64,000 nucleotides of DNA from Phycisphaerae bacterium (GCA_013360585.1 JABWBH010000007.1:48979-112978); one strand, 5' to 3'. Shown: positions 41,361 to 51,201, numbered from the stretch's first letter. The notes: generated by a model from the letters alone, not told the origin. Numbers and translations are program-made.

Positions 41361-44198
41361 TCACGGGTTGCCTACGGCGCCGGGCTCCGGGTTCAGGCGT
41401 TGCAGACAGGTGCGGCGAAGCTGCTCGAACGCGGCTGAGAACTTCGGCCCGCCGAGATCCGGCGATGACGCCCGGTGGTTCTCAATCACCTTGAGCACGC
41501 CGCGTGGATCGTGCTGAAGCGCCAGGCGGCATTGAAGATCCCTCACCAGCGCACGCCAGTGCGCCTCCTCGCCGGCCTCGTCATATTCGAGCCGCGCCAG
41601 TTCATTGAAAAGCGGAAGCGCCTCCGCATAATTTCCCGACGCGAAGAGGCTTTCCGCAAGCCCGAGACGCGGGCGCGCGTCTCCGCCTTGGCGCGGATCG
41701 AGCGCCGTCGCGCCGCCGGCCTCCTTGAAGGTGTCCGCCGCACCGGCCAGATCGCCCGCCGCAAGTTGCGCCTCGCCGCGCAGAATCAGGTAGGACACTC
41801 GCTCCTTCGACGCCGCCCCCTCCGGACGCGTCGCGACCTCCAGCAGGCGGTCCGCAACGGACACGGCCGCCTTCGCCCGACGCTGCTGAGCGCCCTCGGC
41901 CACCGGAGCGCCCACCGGCGACCACCCCGACATCAGACGCGCGTGGATCGCCTGAAGTAGAGGCACAACCTCGCCTTCTTGTGATCCGACCAGCGACATC
42001 AGACCGACCTGAAGCTCCTCAAGCCGATCCGCTTCTACCAACGCCATCAGACGGGACTGGAGCACCCGGAACCGCAGTCGCGGCATCGCCGCGCACATTG
42101 TCTCAACCGCCGCAAAGGCCTCCGGAGACGGCGCAGCACCGCCGCCGCCCAACGTCGCCAACTCAAGTGGCAACAAGGTCGCCTCGGCGACGTACTCCCG
42201 AAGACGCTCGCCCTGCTCCGCATCACCGCTTGTCGCGTTCACTCGTTCCGCCCGCTTCCGGAACGCCGCCAGTCCGTCAACAATCTCCTGCATGCGCCGC
42301 TGATAGGCATCCTCCGACGACCCGGATGACCCGGTCCCGATCAGCTCCTCCGCAACGCACCGCCAACGCAGAAACTCGGCCTCCAGCGCGTGCGGATGAC
42401 CCGCCTCCACCAGCAGGTACTGATCCGCAGCCTCACGACGATGCCCGGCCTCCTCCAGCGCCTGAGCGTAGAAAAACCGCCAGTAACGCGCTGCCGGATC
42501 CGACGCATGTGTTGAGGTCAGAAGTTTCAGCGCCTCAAGGTGCAGGTCGCGCGCCGCCGCACGCTCCTCTCCCACCGCGCCTCGATAAAGATCCGAGGAC
42601 ACCTGGACCGCCAGAACGGCTGCACGCGACGCCTCGGCGAACGACGGAAAGTCCCGCGCCACCCGAAGCAGCCCCAGCGCCGCCTTGCCCGTCTTCCCCG
42701 ATCGGTAAGCCGCCACCGCGCCGTTGAACGCAATCTCGGCCGCCAGGTCCGCGTCTCCTGGTCGCGCTGAAACGCCCGTCTCTCCAGCAAACTCCGCCGC
42801 CTGCATCGCCCGATCGAATAATGCGCCGGCACGCCGAGACAAGTCCGCCCGCAACGCTTCACCCTGCGCGGACTCCGCCGACTGTCGGGTCCGCTCCGCC
42901 TCGCCGAGCACGACCGCAACCATCGCCGCCCTCTCCACCACGTCCAGACCCGAGGCCGACTCGGGTTCACCCAACTGGGCGTACAACGCCGCATAAAGCG
43001 GCTCACGCAGCGCCGCGTCTTCCCGGATCCACCGTAAAACGCACGCACTTGCGGCCGCCCGATGCCGATCCGCCTGCTCCTGACGACCTGTGCCGCGCTC
43101 CGCCTTCGCGCGCGCCAGATGCACCGACCGCTCGCACAGCGCGATCGACACCGCCGCCGATTCTGACGGAATTCCCGCGGCCGTCTTCGTCAGGCGCATC
43201 TGATCAAGCGCGATCAAGGCGTCGTCATATCGCCCGCCGTCGCGCAACGCTCGCACTCGCTCCAGCGACGCAAGAAACTCCGCCCACGCCAGCCCCGCGC
43301 GAACCTGCGGCGGACGCGTCGCCGCCACCGGTTGCACTTGCGACAACTTCGCCTCTGCCGCCCCAGCCTCCCCGGCAAGACGCAGCGCCATCCCGGAAAT
43401 CAACAACAACTGCGCCTCCAGCGCCGCATTCTTCTCCGTCCACTCCGGATGATCGTCCAGAATCGTCTGCACCGCCGAGAGTCGGTGCTTGCGCTCCGGG
43501 TCGTCCGGCGTCCGCGACAACGCGTTGTAATACAGCGCCCACAACCGCGCGTACTCCGCTTTCGGACGCACCCGGCTTTCAAGTCGCTCGATGTGCCCCG
43601 ACCGCTCGACCTGCTCGAACTCCGCTTCCGACAACCCTTGAATCCGGGAATCCTCCGCATCAAGGCGTGTATTCAACTCTTCAAGCAGTTGAATCGCGTC
43701 GTCGGTGATCTCCCGAAGCGCCGCGCGCTCCGCCGGACCACCCTCGCGGTAGACGATCGCCGTCGTCACAGACTCGCCCTCGTCGAACAACCGCGAGAAC
43801 GCCAGATCCGCGCGCCACTCCATCGCCCGCGGATCCTCCGGCTTCTCTCGTATCAGGTTTTCCAGCAGCGCATTCGCCTGACGCAGCGCCGCGAGGCGCT
43901 CCTCAGGGGGGAGACCGCGGTCCGCAAACCGCGCCCGCAGAATCTCCTGATCCAGAGCGGCGCGGGTGTCGGCGCTGCGCGGCGGATGCTCCTTCAGGTA
44001 AAGCTCGAGCAGATCGACCAGCCCGCGCCGACGCAGACCTTCAATGAACTCGCCCGAGTCGAAGCGCAGCTCCTCCGGAGATTCCGCCGCAGACCGCGCC
44101 GGCGCTCCGCCTGCGCCTTGACCTCGCGCGGCTCCCGCCGCAAGCCCCGCAATCACCACGGCGAATACCGCGGCCTGAAAGGATCGGATCGCCCTCAT
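41361..44198 (-). CDS. Large exported TPR-like protein of the VWA-ExbBD operon
   Basis: The ATG at 44198 overlaps the second exbD stop by 4 bases and gives 945 residues. A signal peptide (about 1-27) ends near AARGQG. The rest is almost wholly alpha-helical with degenerate TPR pairs, for example near 60-120, 225-290 and 800-850 (ERVSYLILRGEAQLAAGDLAGAADTF; LFASGNYAEALPLFNELARLEYD). It probably lies in the periplasm. Because it follows exbB and two exbD, it may be a structural partner, as CpoB is for TolA. No catalytic motif is visible. Confidence 0.8.
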   Translation of the reverse strand: MRAIRSFQAAVFAVVIAGLAAGAARGQGAGGAPARSAAESPEELRFDSGEFIEGLRRRGLVDLLELYLKEHPPRSADTRAALDQEILRARFADRGLPPEERLAALRQANALLENLIREKPEDPRAMEWRADLAFSRLFDEGESVTTAIVYREGGPAERAALREITDDAIQLLEELNTRLDAEDSRIQGLSEAEFEQVERSGHIERLESRVRPKAEYARLWALYYNALSRTPDDPERKHRLSAVQTILDDHPEWTEKNAALEAQLLLISGMALRLAGEAGAAEAKLSQVQPVAATRPPQVRAGLAWAEFLASLERVRALRDGGRYDDALIALDQMRLTKTAAGIPSESAAVSIALCERSVHLARAKAERGTGRQEQADRHRAAASACVLRWIREDAALREPLYAALYAQLGEPESASGLDVVERAAMVAVVLGEAERTRQSAESAQGEALRADLSRRAGALFDRAMQAAEFAGETGVSARPGDADLAAEIAFNGAVAAYRSGKTGKAALGLLRVARDFPSFAEASRAAVLAVQVSSDLYRGAVGEERAAARDLHLEALKLLTSTHASDPAARYWRFFYAQALEEAGHRREAADQYLLVEAGHPHALEAEFLRWRCVAEELIGTGSSGSSEDAYQRRMQEIVDGLAAFRKRAERVNATSGDAEQGERLREYVAEATLLPLELATLGGGGAAPSPEAFAAVETMCAAMPRLRFRVLQSRLMALVEADRLEELQVGLMSLVGSQEGEVVPLLQAIHARLMSGWSPVGAPVAEGAQQRRAKAAVSVADRLLEVATRPEGAASKERVSYLILRGEAQLAAGDLAGAADTFKEAGGATALDPRQGGDARPRLGLAESLFASGNYAEALPLFNELARLEYDEAGEEAHWRALVRDLQCRLALQHDPRGVLKVIENHRASSPDLGGPKFSAAFEQLRRTCLQRLNPEPGAVGNP

Positions 44199-44707
44199 GA
44201 TTCCGCGAACGCGATATTCTGATACCCCGCGCGGATCGCCGCGTTCCACGCGTTCACGAGGTGGTCCCAGATCACGTCCCCCTCCGCCCGCACAATCACC
44301 GGCGTCTGATCGTCAAACCCCGGTCGCCCGCGCAGCTCGACCAGCACCTCGTAAAGTCGCCGGAAATCCCCCGGCTTCTGATCCGTCGGCTCCACCGCAA
44401 TCACCGCCAGCTCCGCCTCCCCCCCCGCAGGCGACAGACGGATCACCACCGGTTTGACCGGCAGCGGCGGCGCAGCAGCCGTCTCCGCCGGCATGCGCGT
44501 CGATAACACGCCTTCCCGCTTCTCAAACGTCGTCGTCACAACGAAGAAGATCAGCAGCAGGAACGTCATGTCGATCATCGGCGCTACGTTCACGCCGGAA
44601 AGCCCACGAGAACGCCGAGACAACCGCCGGCGAAGGCGGTCGAAATGAACGACTTCACGCCCTCCCGCTTCTGGAAGCGCCGCGTCAGTCCCCGGGGGCG
44701 ACGTCAT
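44195..44707 (-). CDS. ExbD/TolR family protein (second copy)
   Basis: The ATG at 44707 overlaps the first exbD stop and gives 170 residues. A basic N-terminus (RRRLSRRSRG) leads to one transmembrane helix, VNVAPMIDMTFLLLIFFVV, with the essential Asp46. The periplasmic domain follows (RLYEVLVELRGRPGFDDQTPVIVRAEGDV). ExbD uses the proton motive force together with ExbB. The two copies differ in sequence outside the helix, so they may form a heteromer. Confidence 0.9.
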   Translation of the reverse strand: MTSPPGTDAALPEAGGREVVHFDRLRRRLSRRSRGLSGVNVAPMIDMTFLLLIFFVVTTTFEKREGVLSTRMPAETAAAPPLPVKPVVIRLSPAGGEAELAVIAVEPTDQKPGDFRRLYEVLVELRGRPGFDDQTPVIVRAEGDVIWDHLVNAWNAAIRAGYQNIAFAES

Positions 44708-45195
44708 GACCCCTCCTCCCGGGATTGCGCCGCGACGTTCAACATCGGAATATCCAGCGCCGCTAACGCCTGCATCGCCGGTCGAACGTCGGAAAACCTC
44801 AGCCGACGGTCCGCCCGAACCAGCACCCGAAGCTGCCGGCCGGATTGCGCCGCCTCGGATTTGAGTGCCTGAAGGTGGCCGACAAGACTCCCGAGCGGCT
44901 CCGGCGCGTTCGGACCGACGCTGAACTCCACCCCCAGCGCCGGGCCTTCCGCGTTCACCGGCCGACAATTCAGCACGACACGCTCCTCCTCCAACGCCTC
45001 TTGTGCCTGACTTTCCTCCGGCGACGGCAGCTTCATCGGAAGGTGTTCCTCCGACGAAAAGCGCCCCACCAGTGAGAAAAACACCGTCAGCATGAAGATC
45101 ACGTCGATCATCGGCGTTGCGTTGAAGTCGATCCCCGCGCTGCGCCGCGACAACCTGGACCGGTACCGCATCCGTCCGCCCCCCGTCTCGCGCAT
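44704..45195 (-). CDS. ExbD/TolR family protein (first copy)
   Basis: The 163-residue product starts directly after the exbB stop. One transmembrane helix, DFNATPMIDVIFMLTVFFSL, carries the conserved Asp31. The periplasmic part includes LRVLVRADRRLRFSDVRPAMQAL, the usual end of ExbD. Adjacent stop and start codons (TAG then ATG) indicate coupling with exbB. Confidence 0.9.
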   Translation of the reverse strand: MRETGGGRMRYRSRLSRRSAGIDFNATPMIDVIFMLTVFFSLVGRFSSEEHLPMKLPSPEESQAQEALEEERVVLNCRPVNAEGPALGVEFSVGPNAPEPLGSLVGHLQALKSEAAQSGRQLRVLVRADRRLRFSDVRPAMQALAALDIPMLNVAAQSREEGS

Positions 45196-45978
45196 CTACA
45201 TCGTCGAGACCGCCGTCGCCGCCGCGCCCGCCGGCTCACGCCGCAAACTCCCCGTCGATCCGTGCCCCGCCCCGGGCTTGAAAATGCTCAGTAACCGGTC
45301 CGCGGCTTGCGCACACTCCGCCGTCAGAATGTCGATCCGGTTGCGCATAAATCCGTATACGCCCAGTGCAGGGATCGCCACCAGCAAGCCCCAGAACGTC
45401 GTTACCAACGCGATCGAAATGTTCTCCGCCACCAGATTCGCCTCCGGAATTCGGCCGCGCTCACCGATCGACCCGAACAACCGGATCAACCCGAAAACCG
45501 TCCCGAAAAGACCGATCATCGGGCTGACGTTCCCGATGATGTTCAGATACTCGATCTTCCGGAACAATCGCGCCGAACGACCCTCCAGTTCCTCCTCCAT
45601 CGCACGCTCCATCGCCGCGTAACCGTTAGAGGCCTCCAGCAGTCCCGCGTTCACCACCCCGCTGAGCATCGTGTCGTCCTCGGAGGTGAAGTGGATCGCG
45701 TCCACGTATTTCTTCCGCTCCAGCAGATCACGCAGGTGTCCCGCAGATTCCGGCGCAACCAGCTTCTGTCGCCGGATTGAGATGAAGTGTTCGACGATCA
45801 ACGTCACCGCCACCAGCGACAGTCCGACGATGATGTAGCCGATCCACCCTCCGCTGACGACAAAATGATCGAACCAGTTGGACCCCACCGCGCTCGACGG
45901 TCCCGAGGCCGGTTCGGTCTGGGCGAGGCTCCAGCCCGCAAAACCCAGCGTCCCCGCCGCGTACATCGCCCGACGCAT
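45196..45978 (-). CDS. ExbB/TolQ/MotA family proton channel protein
   Basis: The ATG at 45978 gives 260 residues. A signal-like N-terminus (YAAGTLGFAGWSLAQ) is followed by helix 1 (GGWIGYIIVGLSLVAVTLIVEHF). A cytoplasmic loop (LLERKKYVDAIHF ... AMERAMEEELEGR) leads to the two C-terminal helices NIIGNVSPMIGLFGTVFGLI and ISIALVTTFWGLLVAIPALGVYGFM, with the conserved Thr residues of the family. It should form the proton path with the ExbD proteins. Start could also be 12 bases downstream. Confidence 0.92.
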   Translation of the reverse strand: MRRAMYAAGTLGFAGWSLAQTEPASGPSSAVGSNWFDHFVVSGGWIGYIIVGLSLVAVTLIVEHFISIRRQKLVAPESAGHLRDLLERKKYVDAIHFTSEDDTMLSGVVNAGLLEASNGYAAMERAMEEELEGRSARLFRKIEYLNIIGNVSPMIGLFGTVFGLIRLFGSIGERGRIPEANLVAENISIALVTTFWGLLVAIPALGVYGFMRNRIDILTAECAQAADRLLSIFKPGAGHGSTGSLRREPAGAAATAVSTM

Positions 45979-46137
45979 GCCCTTCCTGATCACCCTCGAT
46001 GCCTCCCTCGTCTTTGCTTTGCGCCCCACAGCCGCACCAGCGCCTTCCGACGCAAAACGGCGCGCAGCGGACGAATTCTAGCGGCGACCTCTCCGCAAAG
46101 CTCGACCACGCCGCGCCGAGTCAGCCGCTCAACTCCC

Positions 46138-47277
46138 TCAATCCGGCGCGGCGCTCCCGGCCGGGGCCGCGAGGCTCTCCGCCTTCATCTGCAACGCCTC
46201 CGGCAATTCCCCACGCCGCAAACACTCCTGCGCCAACGACCGCGCCTGCTCCGTCCGTCCCAGCCGTCGGTGAATCTCCGCTGCCTCGACCAGCGCCTCG
46301 GCCGCCCGCGCATCCTTCGCGTAATGAATCACGACCCGCATGAAGGTCCACCCCGCACGGATCAGGTTCTCCCGCGAGGCTCCGTGCCCCGCCAGTATCC
46401 GCCCCTTCATCAGCAGCAGGTCCGGCGCCGCCGCGTCGGAAACCGTCGACATCGCCCGGTCGATCCCCGCCAGCGCGCTCGCGGTGTCGCCGCGCGCCGC
46501 AAGCGTCTCGATCGCTGACAGGAAGATTCTCCCGACCCGGGGCGTAAACACCTCTCCAGGAATGACCAACTCCGCGACGATCGGCGCGATCACGTCCGCC
46601 CGCGCGTCGCCCGCCCGTCGCAGCACGTCGTACTTCAGCACCAGGGTCAGAACTTTCCGCGCATCCTGGCTTCGCCGGCCCGTCGCGCGCTCAAGCTGCT
46701 CAACCGCCTGCCTCGCCGCCACCGTCATCTCGCCCGGCACGCGATCCGGCATGATCCGCGCCGCCACCGCCGCTCCCGTCAGATCATCGTCCAACACCCG
46801 ACAGAAATAATGCACCGCCTTGTCGATCTGACCCGCAAGATCGCACGCCCGAACCAGCCGAACCTTGATCAGGTCCGCCCAGAATCCCTCCGCCGTCCGC
46901 AACTGGCGCTCGTACCGCACAATGCTCTTTTCCGGCTCCCCGCCCGCGACGAACTCCTCCGCCGCGTTCAAATCCGCGAACTCCTCCCCCGGATCAACGT
47001 GGACGCGCTGCAGTTCGGCGAAGTCGATCGCGAGAATCTCCGACGACTCCAGCCGAAACCGAAGCGTCCCGCCTTCGATCCCGAGAAGACGACCACGCGG
47101 ATAAGTCTTGCCCGCAACGTCCACCTGGTCCGCCGCCGCCCACCCCGACGTGATCACCAGCGCCGCCGCAAACGCCCCGGCCCGACGGATTCGCGTCCCG
47201 CCGCATGACAACGCGCGTCTGCTGATCCCGGCCGCAAGCATCGCGTTTTCGTTGTTGATGGGTCGTCGCTTGGTCAT
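46138..47277 (-). CDS. Exported TPR-like protein
   Basis: The ATG at 47277 gives 379 residues; a TTG at 47319 that overlaps the VWA gene stop and an ATG at 47241 are also possible. A hydrophobic segment (AGAFAAALVITSGWAAAD) acts as signal peptide. A small beta-rich part follows (TYPRGRLLGIEGGTLRFRLESSEIL), then alpha-helical TPR-like repeats to the end (EALVEAAEIHRRLGRTEQARSLAQECLRRG). It sits between the VWA gene and exbB and is probably periplasmic. Confidence 0.72.
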   Translation of the reverse strand: MTKRRPINNENAMLAAGISRRALSCGGTRIRRAGAFAAALVITSGWAAADQVDVAGKTYPRGRLLGIEGGTLRFRLESSEILAIDFAELQRVHVDPGEEFADLNAAEEFVAGGEPEKSIVRYERQLRTAEGFWADLIKVRLVRACDLAGQIDKAVHYFCRVLDDDLTGAAVAARIMPDRVPGEMTVAARQAVEQLERATGRRSQDARKVLTLVLKYDVLRRAGDARADVIAPIVAELVIPGEVFTPRVGRIFLSAIETLAARGDTASALAGIDRAMSTVSDAAAPDLLLMKGRILAGHGASRENLIRAGWTFMRVVIHYAKDARAAEALVEAAEIHRRLGRTEQARSLAQECLRRGELPEALQMKAESLAAPAGSAAPD

Positions 47278-47315
47278 CGACTCGGCGGTGTAGCTTGAAA
47301 AAATCCACGCCGCGA

Positions 47316-48296
47316 TCAAGGCGCCTCGCGACCCGAAACATACCGAAACTCTCCCCCGTGCTCCCGGGCGATCTGCTCGAGCAGCTCGCTGCCTTCCGGA
47401 TCCACGTACGCAATCGTGAAGATCTTCACCCGCCGGTCACGGTTCCACGCCCGCAGGTGATCCAGCAGCGTCTTGTGAAAGGCGCCATCGGTGAGAAAGA
47501 AGATGATCTCGGGGTCGTGCAGAAACGCTTTTTCCATCGCACGTGTCGGATTCGTGCTCCCTTCGGGACGCACGGTGCGGATGAACTCAAAAAGCTCTTT
47601 CTTGGTAACCTCCCGGGCGCTGACCAGCTTCCTCGGAGGGTTCTCAAGAGGCTCCCCCGCGTTGAAGAAAAGTACGTGAAACTTCTGCGTCATGCTCAGA
47701 CGCGAAACCGAGCGCACCAGCTCCTCGCGCACCAGGTCAAACGTGTCGATCATCGATCCGCTGCGGTCCACGACGTACACAATCCGCGTCGCGCCGCGAG
47801 CCTTCTCGTTCCCCACCCCGAAAAAGCTCGGTCCCTGTCCGCCGCCTGTCGCCCCTGAAAAATCCGCCCCTCCCGTCCCGATTCCGATGACGTCCAGATC
47901 CCCCGACCCGCTTCCGGTCATCCTCTCCACAACGCCCGTCCCCGAAAGCTCCGCGCTGTGCCGCGGCTCAATCGGCAACGACTCTGTGACCGGGGACAGA
48001 TCCGGCGTTGGCGCCGTCGAAAACGAAAGCCGACCCCGGTCCGCTTCCCCCAGCAGCTCCGTCAGCGCCACCGGTAGGTCTTCCTTGGGGTCGCCGACCG
48101 CCCCGTACCACGCAAGTTTGAACATGATCGCCAGCAGAAGGGCATGCACCCCGATCGATATTCCCCACGACGCAAGCAGCGACCCCCCGGACAAGTCGCG
48201 GAATCGCGAGCGGATCGTGCGAACTCCGTCCCCCGACGAAGACGGCTTGCGGGGTTGTTCCCGGGGATCGGAGCGTTCGGTCGTAGCGCTGGTCAT
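47316..48296 (-). CDS. VWA-domain protein with TonB-like N-terminal anchor
   Basis: The 326-residue product has a cytoplasmic N-terminus and one transmembrane helix, SLLASWGISIGVHALLLAIM. Within it Ser47-x3-His51 matches the S-x3-H motif of TonB and TolA helices. A glycine/proline-rich linker (about 90-165) leads to a von Willebrand A domain with MIDAS DRSGSM (177-182), the Thr of GSTNPTRA and FFLTDGAF. It heads an operon with ExbB and two ExbD proteins. Anchor plus energiser suggests that the VWA domain replaces the TonB C-terminal domain. This is inference from motif and context. Confidence 0.85.
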   Translation of the reverse strand: MTSATTERSDPREQPRKPSSSGDGVRTIRSRFRDLSGGSLLASWGISIGVHALLLAIMFKLAWYGAVGDPKEDLPVALTELLGEADRGRLSFSTAPTPDLSPVTESLPIEPRHSAELSGTGVVERMTGSGSGDLDVIGIGTGGADFSGATGGGQGPSFFGVGNEKARGATRIVYVVDRSGSMIDTFDLVREELVRSVSRLSMTQKFHVLFFNAGEPLENPPRKLVSAREVTKKELFEFIRTVRPEGSTNPTRAMEKAFLHDPEIIFFLTDGAFHKTLLDHLRAWNRDRRVKIFTIAYVDPEGSELLEQIAREHGGEFRYVSGREAP

Positions 48297-48412
48297 CCGC
48301 GGTGCAGTCCTCCGCTTTCGAATCCGCCGCGCGGGCGATGATGGACGCTGCCGGGACGGCGTCCCCGGTTCGTGCGTCTTTGAGTTTACGCCTGGCGCCG
48401 CCGAGGGTCAAA

Positions 48413-50341
48413 TCACCTGCGCCGGTCCGCGCGACGGATCCACCAGCACAGCGCAAGCAGCGCAAAAAGCAAGTCCCCGTGTTCGCCCGTTCGGTTCAGA
48501 TGCGACGAAAGCACGGCCTCGACTCCCGAGTAACGCAGCATCCCCGTCGCTTCCACCCGCTCACGCGTCACCACGTCGCGGAACATCCCTAGCAGACGCC
48601 CGCGCACCAACTCCCCGAAAGGCGCCTCGAATCCTCGCTTCGGACGATCCAGCGCGGAATCCGGCAGTCGTCCCCGGTAGGCGTCCACCAGAATCCGCTT
48701 CCGCATCCCCCGATCAACCTTCCACGTCGAGGGCATCGCCAGTGCTCCGGCCGCCGCCTCCACGTCAAGAAACGGAACCCGAACCTCCAGCGAACACGAC
48801 ATGCTCGCCTGATCCACCTTGTGCAGCATGTCGCACGGCAATCCGTATTGCACGTCGAACGCCTGCGCCGCCGCCGCGTCACCGCCGTCCGTCAGACCTC
48901 CGAAATCCGCCTTGGCCTGCCGCACGATCCCGGAAACAATTGCCCGCAGCCGCTCCGTGTCCGAGAGAATCTCCTCCGCCTCCGGACTGAGGATCCGCGC
49001 CCACGCCAGGTGATTCTCGATCACATCGTCGCTGTCCGCCCGGATCAGCTTGCGCCACTGCCGCACCCGGTCCGCACCCGCCGCGCCTTTCGACGACGCC
49101 TGACGCAGCAGCGCCGGCTCGATCACCCGGCGCCGAAGGAATCCCGGAAGCCGCCGATATCCGCGCAGCGCCGCATGTGCCAGATAACGCCAGTACCCCC
49201 CGAAAAGTTCATCCGCTCCGTCCCCGGACAGCGCGACGGTTGTCTCTCTCCGCGCCAGCCGGCACACCAGCGTGGTCGGCACGATCGAGCTGTCCGCAAA
49301 AGGTTCGGGTGCATGATCCAGCACTTCGGGCAGCACCGCCGCCACGTCCTTCGTCGTCAACCGCCACGAGACATGTTCCGTCCCCAGGTGTTGCGCAACC
49401 GCCTCGGCGTGCCGCGTCTCATCATATGAACCGTGCTCCGCGTACCCGATCGAGTACGTCCGGACCGGACGCGACGACGCTTCCGACAGATGCAACGCAA
49501 CGATGCTCGAATCCACCCCGCCCGAAAGAAAACACCCCAGCGGCACGTCGCTGACGCGCTGACGAACCACGGCCGCCCGGATCAGTTCGCGCAACCGCGC
49601 GCACGCCTCACCGTATCCCGCGCAAGCCCACGTCTCCCGTCGCCGCGCGATCTCCTCGCCCAGGTGAAACCAGCGCCGCGGCGCTTCCGCGCCTCTGTCC
49701 GTGAACGAAAGCACGTATCCGGGTGGAAGTCGGCGGGTGTCCGCGTAGATCGTCCGAGGGTGCGCGACGAACCCGAACGCCAGATAGTGCAGCAGCGCTT
49801 CCGCGTCCACCCCGCCCCGGCAGGATCCCAGCGCCGCAAGCCCCCCCAGCTCGCTGGCGAACTTCAGCGACGAAGCCTCCGACGCGTAAACCAGCGGTTT
49901 GATGCCGAACGCGTCCCGCGACAGGACTCCTCGCCGCGCCTGACGGTCGTAGAACGCCAGACCCCACATCCCGTCAAAGCGCGCAAAAGCCTCGCTCCCC
50001 CACGTCGCGCAGGACGCCAGCACGACTTCCGTGTCCCCCGTCGTGCGGAACGCCCAGCCCGTCGCCTCGAGTTCCGCCCGCAGCGCAAAACCGTTGTACA
50101 ACTCGCCGTTGTAGACCAGCACAAAGCGCCCGGAAGGATCCTGAAAAGGCTGGTCCGCCTGCGGACGCGGATCCTGCACCGCAAGGCGCACCGCGCCCAG
50201 ACCGACCCGCGCTCCGCCGTCTTCGATCCAGATTCCGGCGTGATCGGGTCCGCGATGACGCTGAGCGCGGCACGCGGCGGAAAGAAGCGAGGTGTCGACC
50301 GGCGCTTCGTCAAAGCGGACAATCCCCGCGATCCCGCACAT
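48413..50341 (-). CDS. asnB: Asparagine synthetase (glutamine-hydrolysing)
   Basis: The 642-residue product starts MCGIAGIV, with Cys2 as glutaminase nucleophile. RHRGPDHAGIW and LVYNGELYNGFALRAELE complete the N-terminal domain. The synthetase domain has the ATP loop LSGGVDSS (about 260), SGDGADELFGGYWRY and a C-terminal LDRPKRGFEAPFGELV. It may make asparagine or act as an amidotransferase in envelope polysaccharide synthesis, as many AsnB paralogues do. It is followed 116 bases later by the VWA operon. Confidence 0.94.
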   Translation of the reverse strand: MCGIAGIVRFDEAPVDTSLLSAACRAQRHRGPDHAGIWIEDGGARVGLGAVRLAVQDPRPQADQPFQDPSGRFVLVYNGELYNGFALRAELEATGWAFRTTGDTEVVLASCATWGSEAFARFDGMWGLAFYDRQARRGVLSRDAFGIKPLVYASEASSLKFASELGGLAALGSCRGGVDAEALLHYLAFGFVAHPRTIYADTRRLPPGYVLSFTDRGAEAPRRWFHLGEEIARRRETWACAGYGEACARLRELIRAAVVRQRVSDVPLGCFLSGGVDSSIVALHLSEASSRPVRTYSIGYAEHGSYDETRHAEAVAQHLGTEHVSWRLTTKDVAAVLPEVLDHAPEPFADSSIVPTTLVCRLARRETTVALSGDGADELFGGYWRYLAHAALRGYRRLPGFLRRRVIEPALLRQASSKGAAGADRVRQWRKLIRADSDDVIENHLAWARILSPEAEEILSDTERLRAIVSGIVRQAKADFGGLTDGGDAAAAQAFDVQYGLPCDMLHKVDQASMSCSLEVRVPFLDVEAAAGALAMPSTWKVDRGMRKRILVDAYRGRLPDSALDRPKRGFEAPFGELVRGRLLGMFRDVVTRERVEATGMLRYSGVEAVLSSHLNRTGEHGDLLFALLALCWWIRRADRRR

Positions 50342-50481
50342 CTGGCGACCTCATCCCGACGACGAACTCACTCGAGACCCGCACGCAGCCCCGCCCGTTC
50401 GGGTGCGTCCGCCGTCTTCACCCTGTCGTCAGAAGTGCCTCGACGCGCGTGGGGACAAAAAACGCTCAATCTTACGACCGG

Positions 50482-51201
50482 TCACGGCTGCGGCGGATCA
50501 GGTTGCGGTTCCGGTGTTCCGCCGGTCTCGGATTGCGCCTCTCGCAGCGCCGCCGGCGTCGGCAGTTTCCTCGCGGCATACAAACGCTCCGCCTCCCGCA
50601 GTTCTACGCTCGCCTCATCCTGAAGGTTCCGCCGACGAAGGAACTCGCCGTATGCCTGGTGCGCCTCCGGGCTTTCAGGCTCGAGCACCACCGCCTGCCG
50701 GTAACGAAGCCGCGCCAGATCCAGATCACCGCGCTCCTCATGCTCACGCGCCAGGAAAATGTACTGCTTCGCCATCGGACCTACGTAGCGCGACGCCCAC
50801 TCCGCCTGCTCCAGCGCCTTCTCGAACTGCCCCTTCAACTCAAACGCGCTGTTGCGCCCGATCAGCGCCGCGGGGTAGTTCGGACGCGCCGTGATCGCTC
50901 GTCCGTAAAAATCGATCGCCCGGTCGCACTCGCGCAGTCCCGCCGGGGCGTTCCGCTCGGTGAAACGCTGTTGCGCCAGGAGGAAGCTCATCGCACCGAC
51001 GTCGTGAAGGTTCTCCGCGTCACCCGGACGGCGATCATGACAGCTCATGAAGATTTCTCGCGCCTGACCGTATTGACCCGCCAGCACCGCCTGCTGACCG
51101 TCGATCCGCATCGAGCGATAAGGATACTGACACCCGGCCAGCGGAATCAGCGACGCCGCCATCATGACCCCCGCTCCGACACGCACCGCCCGTTGCATCA
51201 T
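50482..51201 (-). CDS. TPR lipoprotein
   Basis: The ATG at 51201 has GAGGGG 7 bases upstream and gives 239 residues. A lipoprotein signal ends LAGC. At least four TPR units follow, for example IDGQQAVLAGQYGQAREIFM, AIDFYGRAITARPNYPAALI and LARLRYRQAVVLEPESPEAH. The C-terminus is proline-rich. TPR lipoproteins of this sort assist assembly of envelope machines. The gene is separate from asnB by 140 bases. Confidence 0.82.
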   Translation of the reverse strand: MMQRAVRVGAGVMMAASLIPLAGCQYPYRSMRIDGQQAVLAGQYGQAREIFMSCHDRRPGDAENLHDVGAMSFLLAQQRFTERNAPAGLRECDRAIDFYGRAITARPNYPAALIGRNSAFELKGQFEKALEQAEWASRYVGPMAKQYIFLAREHEERGDLDLARLRYRQAVVLEPESPEAHQAYGEFLRRRNLQDEASVELREAERLYAARKLPTPAALREAQSETGGTPEPQPDPPQP

